DNA of 64,000 nt, from the NCBI GenBank assembly GCA_973895155.1, contig OZ316899.1:10602001-10666000 (forward strand), in the 5' to 3' direction. Source of the stretch: Marsupella aquatica (taxonomy: Eukaryota; Marchantiophyta). Made by a program: the position numbers and the translations under genes. Below the pieces are notes generated by a model. It saw only the letters and a program-made list of their open reading frames with translations, was not told the DNA's origin and ran no database searches. Every line of letters begins with the position of its first letter. The first letter of the stretch is position 1. This document shows positions 43,215 to 53,272 of the stretch, piece after piece.

Positions 43215-44655
43215 TCAGGTAGAAACGCGGTAATATTTGTCATCCGCGGGTGCCCCCGTTTGCTCAACTGCTTCTATTAGATCGATCCACTTGGTGGTGT
43301 TGTCCTGCCATCCCACCGTTACCATCTGCACCACCGCATCCATAGTCAGTGGGGTCGCGGGTAGAGTGGCTCGGACGGCTCTGGCCTTTGCGGCCAACAC
43401 CAAGGGATAGTTTGTCGTGGAATGTGCCTTGGTTCAATAGACCTGGCACAACGGAAGTGCTCTCCCATCCCTTGCTTCCATTGCTCCGTGCATTCTTGGG
43501 CAAAGTGACTAGGTTTCTCACAATTATAGCACCCCGGGGTCCGCCAGACTTTGCGTTTAGGCGGGATACTTGGATTACTAACCACCTGGGGGCCACGCCC
43601 ATTCGCTGGATACGGATACAGATTATGGAACCCTGGACTGTGGTCGCTTATCGTGCAAGGTCCCGTCATACTCATCTGGAACACCGTCTTGGTTGGATCC
43701 TCGAAGAAGTATTCCATCATGCTTCCCTCCGGCTCGGACTGTCCGGGCTCCAACTCTATCTGGTGTACATGAGTGTTCCATCTTGGGCATTCCTGCACCA
43801 CGTGTCCAGACTGATAACACTTGGAGCACCAAGCATGCGCTCGGGTTTTCGGTGGTTTCTTTTTGTCTGGCGATTCCTCCGCCAAATGCACGGATAGTGC
43901 TTTTAGCCGGTCGGTGATCTCGTTCAACTTCTCTACCTCCGTGGCCTTGGGGTCTGTGGTGACAACCTTTGATCGCGGTTTATGTTTACCCGTATCTAAC
44001 CGTGATCCCTTCTTCCTTTGGCGGTTACAAGAATCTGACTTGGTGTCGCTAGAGGATGAGCCAGTCGAGGTTGGACTACTGGATAGTGAATTGCTAGACT
44101 TTGAGTCAAAGTCCGAAGAGGAGCTTGTCCGCCCCTTTTTCTTATGCCGCCGTCTTTTCTTCCTTTTCCTCTTGTCATACTCAGAGTCGGAATCACTGAA
44201 GGTATGACACCTCCTGCTCTTCTTATGCTTGATCCTCCGATTAAGTTGAGAGGCGTAGTGCGATTCCCTGAAGGATTTTGCACTATTGATTGCCTATTGT
44301 AGGGTGGTGGTCTTCTTTTCTAGCACTGAGAACGCCATCTTCTGAGGTAGCGCGTTGACAAACCATTTCCTCAACAGGGAGTCATCGGGCTTAGGCCAAA
44401 TCTTGGCGGCAACCTTTTGGAATCTCTGCAGGAATTTGCAAAGTGAGTCATGCTTACCCATCTGCATCCGTCCAATTTTTGACAGAGTCCGGGATTCGAT
44501 ACCCACAGGCCTGAACTCTTGCAAGAATGTCGTCTAGAACTGGCCCCATGTGAAGCCGGGGGGTTGCAAGTTAAACCACGGCCGTGCTTCTCCCCATAGC
44601 ACGCCTGGAAGAATGGTTAGCTTAATGGCTTCCTCGCCATTTGCCAGTAGCTAAG
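43215..44655 (-). pseudogene. Ty3/gypsy Gag of element E (two CCHC knuckles), broken
   Basis: The capsid part (44655-44294) has GEEAIKLTILPGV, GEARPWFN and LQEFRPVGIESR, matching Gag of element G. A Ser/Asp-rich linker follows. Two CCHC knuckles lie in 43346-43927: CSKCYQSGHVVQEC and CYNCEKPSHFAQEC. Stops or frameshifts occur near 44535, 44290, 43990 and 43400. The first part of the capsid is missing: at about 44655 the text leaves the gag pattern and joins unrelated sequence, so a deletion removed the gag start. Confidence 0.75.
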
Positions 44656-44799
44656 TCTATTGACCAAAATTCTAGTTCGTTGATGGACTCCATCCTACGC
44701 CGGATGATCCTAACTGATCTTGTCCTAATCCTTCCTACTGCGCCACTAATCAGTGCCTAATGATAACTATTATGTTGTTAAGCCTAATAAAAAAAGATG

Positions 44800-47165
44800 C
44801 CGCTGACCCGACCGCAACGAGCAGCGCCTGTCCGCTCCCTCTGCTAACCACCCCTTATGTGCAAGCTACCGTCGGTCCAGGGTTTGTCCTCTTGTCGGGA
44901 CGAGACCTTGAGCCGCCTTGATTAGAGGTGGGTCCAGGTCCATTCCGCTGACTTACAAGCAGGGTAATGCGCTCCTGCAAGGCCTTGTTATCCTGTACTG
45001 CCTCCTCTGCCTCATTTGTAGCTTTGTTGGCCTTGGTCTAGAGCCGTGCTACCTCTAGGCTGAGCTGGCCGATGGAGTCACGATGGATCTGGTCTTGCGC
45101 CAACAATTTATCTCGCTCGACGGAGAGACTAGCCACCTGCTAAGCTACCTGCAAGAACTGTTTGTTGAGGTTGGTCAGGCTGGTAACCCAAGCCAAGGAC
45201 TCTGAGCGCAGCTGAAGCACAATGTCGTCCAGCTTCTTGAGATCTGCTTGCGCCACGCCCAACTTCTGGGTGAGTCCTTCCCGTTGTTTGACGGTGCGGA
45301 CTAACTCTTCATGGCGGGTGGTGGCTTCCTCCTCAAGGTGTTCTATTAGCATTTGGAGGCGCCCGATCTCGTTCCCCTTTGCCACGAGTTCTTCCTTCAA
45401 GCAACTTACGATCCGTGGTTGGTGCTCTAACATGAAGAAGGCTGGTTGGAAGTACGCCGAGACGTGTTGCTCGATGTACGTCGCTAGTTCCCTTGACAGA
45501 GTCTGGCTAAACTTCTGGACCAGGTTGTAGGCCATGGTCCCCGGGACTACTTGGTAGTCCTCCATCCTCTCGGGCACTGGTGGTTCCTCGGGCAGGGCGG
45601 CGACCTCCTCCATAGTCTGCACTGGGGAGGGGAAAGTTTCTTCAGGTGGTGGAGGGATTGGGGGTGGTTGTACTGGGGGTGGCGGAGGCTCGACGGAAGG
45701 GGGCGGCGGGATTTCAACGGGAGGAGGTGGCGGAGTATTAGTTGGGGCCAATGGCTTGGGGTTTGCCCAAGGCGTGGGAGTCCGCGCGCTCGGGGTAGCC
45801 TCCTCTAGAGCGGGAGCGACGCTAGTCGGGGCTGAGGTGGCCATATTCTTTCCCCTGGCCTCCCGCTATGCCTTGTACCAGGTGAGGATGATGGCGATGT
45901 GACTTCCTAGGTAGGTCCTTCCCTCGATAGACATACCTGCTTGAGCCCGCTTAAGCTCCCCCAAGAACCTGCGGCAAAAGGGCACAGTTCCGCCGCTTGT
46001 ACTGTTACACCTGTACGATCGTACAGAGGGAGATCTCAGATTGTGGCTCGATCATGTGTAAGGTAGTCCGTATGAAGTTAAGCCGCTCCATGCAGACTAA
46101 GTTGGTGCATGACCCCTGCTTGTACCCGTTGTCTGTCTTACCCTTGGGTGTGAAGTGTCGGGGTGTATACTCCTTATCCCGAATTCGGAGTTCAACCGAC
46201 ACAGGCCCAGTTGGCAGACAAAAGATATGTGCCAACCGATACTCCGTAAGCGATAGGGTCTACCCTGAAACTTTGGTGGCCGCCGCATCAATGTCAAAGT
46301 TGGAGATGAACTCATAAACCTCCTTTGGCCTGGCTACGGCCTCCATAGCAAGTGAGCAAACTGCTCCAACTGATGCTCTTTGAGATAGTCCGCGTGGTCG
46401 GGTTTCTTGATCGCTGTCCAGACTACCTCGGGGATGAGGATTACCTGAAATAAGTTGGGTTGTTGATTATTCGAGGGCCATAGGGATTGGTTGGTCGGCG
46501 GGTCGGCCGGAGCAAGTGCAAGGGCAGCGTTGGTCCGTGCGGTTGGTTGGGGGGCCGGCGTCGTCCTTGCCCACTTTCGAGAACGCTGCTCGAGCTGCAG
46601 ACTAACTCATCCGTCGAAACCTGAAGAGCACTCGGTGTTATTCACCTGAGGACTTGGGTTTGGTTTGGCGGTACGCCGGTAGTTGTAGGCTGAGTAGTCG
46701 GGGTGCCGTCGGAGTAGCCATATCCCAGTCGAAGGTGTTGGAGCTTTCCCCGAGAAAAGTGAGATTATGTGCCGCTTCCTGTTGTCTGCTGATGTCTTCT
46801 TCACGCTTCTTGGCTACAATCTGTTGGTCAATGTAACCTGGGATCTTGACAAACTCCGCTTGAGTCAGCCTCAGGCTGCCCTTTAGCCTAAAGAACTTTG
46901 CGGGGACTTCAAGAATTGCCTCTGCTACCAATCTAAGTCCCTCCTTGCTGATATATAGCTCGGCGATGTAGTCCTGCAACTTGTTGTAGCTAGAATCCCT
47001 GGTGATGGCTGTCTTCTCACAGTTAACCTGTGCTACCTTGGCCACCAACTTTGCGTATCGTTGTTTGTAGGCAGCTTTCTCGGGGCAAGAGTACCAGTAA
47101 GTCTCGAAGAACTTTGCACCTACCTCGCCAAACAAGGTCCAAAATCCCAAAGCTGTAAGGGTCAT
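44800..47165 (-). pseudogene. Extra 5' ORF of element E, paralogue of LTR-encoded protein
   Basis: Pieces in order: an N-terminal region from ATG 47165 (ALGFWTLFGEVG, FRLKGSLRLTQAEF; 46638-47165), a mobile-domain-like core (46005-46310; EYRLAHIFCLPTGP and LNFIRTTLHMIEPQSEI), a proline-rich stretch (PPPPPVEIPPPP, near 45700) and a coiled coil (45140-45500 and on to about 44830). This is the architecture of the N protein, with FW, LKG and the core blocks aligning, but strongly diverged. Several stops and frameshifts. Here the ORF sits between primer-binding site and gag on the gag strand. Function unknown. Confidence 0.6.
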
Positions 47166-47204
47166 ACTAACCTTTGCAGTTTGGTTCCCCTTGGGTCCGT
47201 ATAA

Positions 47205-47224
47205 CGAATTTTGGGAGGCGGCCA
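47205..47224 (-). other. Candidate primer-binding site of element E
   Basis: On the minus strand the LTR ends GCGCGTGTCA. After one base comes TGGCCGCCTCCC, beginning with the diagnostic TGG. The tRNA is not identified. It supports 47226 as the inner LTR border. Confidence 0.5.
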
Positions 47225-47331
47225 CTGACACGCGCTAACCCGGACTGGCAGAGTGGCCGGTACACTGCAAGCGTGAAAGTCTTGGTCTATAAGCAACAAG
47301 GAGGCGACGAGCGATCGACGAGCTCTCAGGG

Positions 47332-47340
47332 TATAAAAAG
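47332..47340 (+). promoter_or_regulatory. TATA box for the antisense LTR gene
   Basis: TATAAAAAG in ctcagggtataaaaaggggg. A transcript starting about 30 bp on (near 47365) would read into the plus-strand mobile-domain ORF. Confidence 0.5.
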
Positions 47341-47589
47341 GGGGCCGATCCTTTGCAGTGCACCAGTTCTTCAAACCACGCGCTAGCTTCGACCCTAGTT
47401 CTCTTGCTTATCCTTAGTTGCCTTCCATCTCCTCTGAATGTCGCACACGATCCTTTCCAGTTTGGCCATACAATTTTGGACGCAGTTCTTGTCTATCGAA
47501 GGGCACTTGGCCAACTCATTGAAACATGCCAACCCGCGATGATACGAGATCAAACGCGAGTACGAGAGAGCCATTTGCCTAGCAGGCCG

Positions 47590-50039
47590 CCATCACTATC
47601 TCCTTAACTTTGATTACCCGTCCCAGAGCAAGCTTTACCAACCCAAAGAAATATCAGGGTACTTCTTTGACGGAGGCAAATATATCGGCTTCTGGGAGGC
47701 ATTGCTTCGGCTCCCGGACGAGGTCTTCAATATCCCGGGCATGATCGACTTACAGCAACACCACTTTGACCACATTCCTGCTCGGGTCCAAGACATCATC
47801 AACAGTGAGTCCAGCGCTACAAGATCTACAAGGGCGCCTACACTTGCGTCAGAAAAACTCTACCGGCACCTACAAAATTTCATGGCAACCACACCATCAA
47901 CCACCTGTGCTAGCCCAGCCGTGCCCGCACCAGCACCAGCTCAGGCTCAGGCTCCACCTCAGCTTAGCCAACCCCCACCCCTACAGGTGAGATCCATCAT
48001 CAACGCTATGGACCTCAGCGACGACAAAGAGGCTACCTTACCCCTGCTCAGGCGGCCTAGAGGAGTAAGTACCCAGGGAGCCGGCACTACATCGCCCCTT
48101 CCCCAGGCCCGGACCAGAGTAGTGGCTCCAGCAGACAACACGGTGACCGTAGCCGCCCTGGCCCCAATACTAACGGCGGTGGCACTACCTACACCCGATC
48201 GAGAGGATGGGGAGATGTCACCTTCCCCGAGCCAGTCTCGGGGAGGAAGAGGAAGGAACCCGCAGCTATATCCGGGCTACCCATGGCCACGGTAGCCGCG
48301 GCCAAGGTAACAATGCACCGCATGGGGGAAACGTGCATAAGAACATCCTCCACCCCAAACATGCGGTGTACTTGAAGACTCAAGGGTTCGAGCACCTTGC
48401 CTCTCTCCCCTGGAACACCTACCGATACTACAGGGAGGACATGACGGAGTTCGTCAAGAATTATGACGACGTCTGTCAGCATACTCGGCTGCGGGGGAGG
48501 AATATGTCCGTCACAAAGGAACGGCTCACGATGATCTTTGGGCTACCCAAAGGCAATCACCGAGTCAAATCACGGGCTCCCGAGGGCAAGGGAGCCAAGT
48601 ACCAATCCTTGAGTTTTCCCTTCGAGGGGTCAGTGGACAACGGGTTTGCGATGAGGACCTGCCTCATCCCCAAGATAGCTGAGCGTCTGGAGTTCCAAAG
48701 GTACGCCCTCCACATGATGGAACCCCGGGGCGAGATCTCCGCTGCCCAGGTTATTCAGGTCGAGAACTATCAACCTAGGAAGTGGGCTTTGTACTTCGCT
48801 AAGAAGTTCCATGAAGAGATGGAGCGGCGAAGGAAGTCGCTATACATTGGCGGGAAGGCATATTTCGCGAGCCACATCAAGATCATTCTCGAGTGGTACG
48901 TCCGGTTTGATCGACGGACCCTTCCCCGGGTCAACGTAACTAAGTTGGTCCCAACTAAGTGGATCTTCCCGGCCTTGGAGAGACGGCCTCAACCCGAGGC
49001 CCGAAGTCCGGCGGCGACGCAGGCCTCACCCATCCAACCTCCACAGGTAGCGGTAGCCGTGGCCGAAGAAGTACCGGAAGAGGTAGTGATCGCAACCTTA
49101 GACGTGATCAACCAGGCCGGGCCTGGTGCATAAGTCGGGGCGGTGGAGGCCTTGCCCGAGCCCGAAGGTCCAGAAGACCCACCAGTGGCTATTCCAGAGG
49201 ACGGCCCGATGGTGGAGGAGGACACTCCAGCCCTTCCAAAACTACATCCCCAGGGCTGGATGTCACTACCCCGGCTCCCACGCGAGTTAATGTCTGCCCG
49301 TGCCCAACTCCAGACGGGCATAACCTTGACCACCCAGAACTCTTTGTACCGGGTACATTTCTAAATGGGCTTTTGGGAGATTTCTCCCAACAGGTAGTCC
49401 GGGATACCGGGGAGTTCATGGCTCGGAAGGTAGCTTACTTCTTCAATCAAGAGTTGGTTACCGAAGTAAAAGCAGGTCGGGCTCAGTCGGAGGCCCTTCA
49501 GCAGATAGAGCGGTACCGGGTTGAATCCGTGTACCTAAAGGATGAAGTTGCAGCTCAAGAGGCTGAGCTTCTACAACTACGACCCAAGGTTGCAGTCGCC
49601 GATGAGTTGTTAGCAAATGCGCATGCCCTTATCGCCTTGGCCGAACAAGCCAAAGCCGGGAAGGAGGCCGAGATTGCACGGCTCCGGACCCAGGTTGACA
49701 GTTTGAAGAACCAAACTGTCATCTGGCAGAAAGACCTAGAGGAGGCCAAAGAGTGGGCCCAGCGTGACATTGCGGAGATTGCCACCCTGCAGGCAGAAGT
49801 GGCACGGCTTCAAGGCCAAAGCCAAGAAACAAACCTAGGTGGTGGACAAGCTGACGAGCAACGCCCAGCAACTGGAAGAGGCATGCCAAGAGGCAGCTGA
49901 GGAGACGGACGTGGCAAAGCAAGAAAATGAATCTCTGCTGGACCAAGTCCAGCTCCTTAAGGCGGACAACGACAGACTCCATAGGCAGCGGGATGGTCGC
50001 TCCCACTCGGACGGCTCTGGCAAGCGCACCAGACATTAG
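47590..50039 (+). pseudogene. Antisense mobile-domain/coiled-coil ORF inside LTR of element E, broken
   Basis: A paralogue of the N protein on the opposite strand to gag-pol. The start is unclear. First block near 47640-47800 (KYIGFWEALLRLPDEVFNIP), then a Pro/Ala-rich stretch. The core (48330-48930) has FEHLASLPWNTYRYYREDM, SVTKERLTMIFGLP, AMRTCLIPKIAERLEF and GEISAAQVIQVEN. A Pro/Glu-rich linker and a long coiled coil (49380-49830, then 49839-50000) with a basic end GKRTRH follow. Frame changes occur near 48295, 49330 and 49835 and a TAA stands at 49131. Same five-part architecture as N, low identity. Confidence 0.6.
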
Positions 50040-50952
50040 CGGAGGGTTAGGATTAGAATAGACTTAGGAGTAGCTAAAACAGGCTGGTAGGACAAGTGCC
50101 GGCCAGAAGATAGCGGCGCTGACACATTAGCCAGTCTGTGTAGAATAGGTTAGACTAATAGGACAAGTAGGCTCCAGCTTACTAGGGATATAAGTTAGCG
50201 TAGATTCGGGCACGAGGCCAGGCCGGTCCTCAACCCTTAGTATTTAGCGGCCCCCCTAGTAGAGGTTAGGGAGGGGGATTTTAGACTCAGAAGTTGGCCA
50301 TTCGCAGTACGCACGGGGAGTCCCAAACTTGGTGAAGTACCGGAGTACCAAGGGGAGGGTACATGACTAAGCTTGCTGGACGAGTGCGAAGCTGGGCTCT
50401 ATTGTAGTGTATACTCCTCAGCCTTGGGCCCGGTTGTCACTAGGTGTCGGTCAACCAATCGTAAAGTGTATGATCATAAATGAATGAAATCCTTTCTCCT
50501 TAATTCCTTCGTGTAAATCAAGATTTATGTATGTATGCATGTATGAGTCTTGTGTGCAAGTATCAATGTTGGGCCGAACACGTTATGTCAACCATGCACG
50601 GGGTGCAGGATATGGGTATGGGGTTGCGAGCCCGGGTTGAGCTCTTGTACTAACGGATCCGGATCAAAGGCGATAACACAAAGGCTTAGAAGTCCGTGAG
50701 CCAGGGTCGACCCCGTGTCGACTAAGGTACGTTCCGGCAGTGGAACACAAACTATACCTAGGAGGTGTCTGTACATAACCGTAAGCGCACTCAGCACTAG
50801 TTTACGTGAATTATGAGCATTCCGTGCGTCCCTCCCTGCCCGAACCCTCATATTCACAAAGGATGTGCCTGTCCAAGCCAAAGCCTGGGTTAAGGCCTAG
50901 GCTGACAACGTGACACTTGCGTTCTGTTAAGTGACACGTTACCCGTGTCACA

Positions 50953-52405
50953 TTTGCCGATACCAAGGAGCCAATTCCATTCAACTCCAACAAGGGAGGC
51001 ATGAAGGCTTTGGCCGAGAAGCAAGTTGGGAAGCAAGTCAAAGAGGCGTCCTCTTTGCACCTGGAAGCGAATGTTTACAATGTGGAGTCGGATGGCCCCA
51101 TGATGGAAACGGATAAGTTTTACAAGCTCTTGGTGGATCTGGTGCGAGAGAGATCCGGATGGAGTGATCTAGTGCTGATCAATGCGATAACTGTTGAGGT
51201 TGGGGCTAGCTGGGATGCCTCGATCGAGTCAAAAAGGAAGAAGACCGATGAGGATGACACTCCATCTCAATCAGGGGAACGAGAGAGGCGGGATACGCAA
51301 GACAAGGAAAGGAGGGTTAGGTTCAAAGATGAGGAAATGAGTGAGAAAGAGCCGGAAAAAGGGAAACCGATCAGAAAGGATCCGGGATGGGTGTTTGGCA
51401 GGGATGTTGACCAGGCTATGTACCCGGAGGTTGTAGCTGAAAAATTATGGAGCCAACAAGCTCAAGGGTTTACCAATGCTGAGTTATTTGGCAGCATGAG
51501 GCGGGAGATCCAGGAGACAATCTTGGAGAGATCCAAGAGGAAACGGATTTACAAAGAGAGCCCTCACACCTTGATGGGGGAGGTTGGCAAGAAGGAATTA
51601 GGGAGTTTCCAAACCTACACTGTTGGGGTGTCCATGGGTTTAGGAAGAGAGCTTGCTAGCCCCAAAGAGTCAGACTTGGGGAAGCCAAAGAGGGTCAAGT
51701 CCCTTGGAGGGGAGCTCATGGATTGTGATAAGTTCATCAGTGCTTGTTTGGAGCTAGAGAACTTGGACGATGAGTTCTTCAATGCGGAAGAGGAGCTAGT
51801 GGACTTGGACGATGAGTTCTTTGATGCGGAAGAGGAGCTCATGGGAACCGGAAGCAAAGCTGAGTCTGTGGCAAACAGGGAACCGGCTAAAGGGAAAGAG
51901 CGAGAAGGCATTACTGCACAATCAAGGACCATTCATGTGATGGGCTCGATGAAAGGGAACGGTTATGCTTACCAAGATGGATACTGGGCTCAAGCAAGTC
52001 CAAAGAGCAAGTGTGAGCTGGAAGGAATGGAAGGCAAAGTGCGGGCGCTCATTGATACTGGCTCGGAGTTCAACCTGATGGATCCAAAGCTGTTTCAAAA
52101 GGGGAATTGGCCGGTGGATAATGAGTTTCTTTGGAGTATGAATTTTGTGAGTTTCATGAAGGACTATCTTTGGGGCGGATGTCCAAATGTGATGGTGAAG
52201 TTTGGGAATGTCAAGCAGACTTGTAACATTTTTGTTCACGAGCACTTGTCATTTCTGGTGATACTGGGCATGCCGTTCATTACTGAATGGAGGATGGAGA
52301 CGAAGGTTCTGGACGATACTACCTTCATGGTGAAGGTTCAAAGCAAAGATGGGAAAGAGGTGGTTCAATTTCCGGTTGTTTTACCTGGGAACGAGAGGAA
52401 TAGAA
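50953..52405 (+). CDS. Ty3/gypsy Gag end and protease of element P2 (partial, open)
   Basis: An uninterrupted frame from the border of element E (in frame with ATG 51001) to the start of CACTA-B. It has a Lys/Glu-rich region, a short repeated acidic motif LDDEFF.AEEEL (twice, 51763-51842), then an aspartic protease: VRALIDTGSEFNLMDP with catalytic DTG near 52055, the flap-like region and LVILGMPFITEW. No CCHC knuckle lies in this part. Reading into CACTA-B adds about 20 foreign codons before TAG at 52462. It likely belongs to the P family, whose RT is at 12205. The 5' gag part lies beyond element E, outside the window; the RT should follow CACTA-B beyond the right edge. Confidence 0.7.
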
Positions 52406-52435
52406 CACTAGTAGAAACCGGGGGGTATTTAGACC
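52406..52435 (+). repeat. Left terminal inverted repeat of CACTA-B
   Basis: Starts CACTAGTAGAAACCGGGGGG and ends TTTAGACC. It aligns with the CACTA-A end (CACTAGAAGAAACCGG...GAGACC). The partner end is not in the window. Confidence 0.85.
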
Positions 52436-52439
52436 CCAT

Positions 52440-52740
52440 TAAACAACTATTCAGTACCGTATAGGACTTGGAAACGACTGGGAAGGACTCCAGTCCTTTA
52501 TAGGACTATGAGTCGTATGTTTTGTTACTATAATCAACTGAGTCCTTTATAGAACTGGTTTATAAATCGTTTTATAGACTGGATTTTCAGTCTATTGTAG
52601 TCTTTGTGTGGGTAGGTTTGGTGAGTCTTTTTCAGTCTTTTATGGACTGCGATGGTGAGTCGTTGGGAACGACTCAAAAGGTTATGGAGGGTAGTCTTTA
52701 AGTATACTTTGTGGGTTTATAAAACGACTAAAGTAGACAC
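52440..52740. repeat. Subterminal repeats of CACTA-B
   Basis: Repeated GAGTCCTTTATAG, GAGTCG, CAGTCTTTT and ACTGG-type motifs in both orientations. The core AGTC(C/G/T) is shared with AGTCAC of CACTA-A but the following base has shifted, suggesting a diverged TnpA-binding specificity. From 52740 to 53272 there is AT-rich DNA with imperfect repeats (ttggaatgaactcactct at 52799 and 52864) and no gene. Confidence 0.6.
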
Positions 52741-53272
52741 TTTGTGGGGTATGTAGAAGTCTTTCATGTCAACTGGAAATGAGTGATGAAGACCCCACTA
52801 TACTACTTGGAATGAACTCACTCTTGTGCACAAATAACACATTCCATTCATGTTTTATTGTGTACTTGGAATGAACTCACTCTATAAGGTCACCATTCAC
52901 CATGTTAACATTAGAACCTCACACAAATTTTCAGAAAGCCATCTTCTATACCATGTACACTAATATGAATTCACAGATTCAAACATCATAGACTACAAAG
53001 AAGGTCACAAAGCATTCGTCTATACCATACACACTAATACTGAAATGATACAAAACAGATTCAAGTATCATAGACAATCACTTCAGAGAGCCATAGTTTG
53101 ACATCAATCACTTGTTTCATATATACAGAATTCGGAAATATCAATGTCACACACAACGGCTCCTTCATCCTCTTTACCAAATGGAAAAATTGGTACAGAT
53201 TTTCTTGGATCTTTCCAAGGCAATGTCAAAATGTAACACAATTCACATGATTCTATCTACACTTGCATTCAG

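Larger units (their letters stand above)
15816..50952 (-). mobile_element. Ty3/gypsy element E, split by CACTA-A
   Basis: Minus-strand order: 5' LTR (50952-47226), PBS (47224), extra ORF (47165-44800), gag (44655-43215), protease and RT (43204-41516), [CACTA-A], RT to integrase (18350-15838), polypurine tract and the first 17 bp of the 3' LTR (15832-15816), then element P. The 17 bp ACGTTACCCGTGTCACA are identical at 15816-15832 and 50936-50952, as expected for two LTRs. E is inserted in the gag of P2 at 50953. About 12 kb without the inserted CACTA. Confidence 0.75.
47226..50952 (-). repeat. 5' LTR of element E (3.73 kb), carries an antisense ORF
   Basis: Plus-strand ends are TGACACGCGCTAAC (47226) and GTTACCCGTGTCACA (50952), an imperfect inverted repeat. 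The outer 17 bp are repeated at 15816-15832 next to the polypurine tract. The inner end borders a primer-binding site. The LTR holds a plus-strand TATA box (47332) and a plus-strand broken ORF (to 50039), so the gene runs against gag-pol. 50040-50935 has no ORF of note. Confidence 0.65.

Noticed and set aside
47226-50952. This segment as an independent solo LTR rather than the LTR of E
   Set aside because: Its flanks do not form a target duplication (GCCAC against TTTGC), and its outer 17 bp recur beside the polypurine tract of E at 15816.
12205-52405. P (12205) and P2 (50953) as two halves of one element split by E
   Set aside because: The order is wrong: RT to LTR lies left of gag-protease on the same strand, so they must be two copies.
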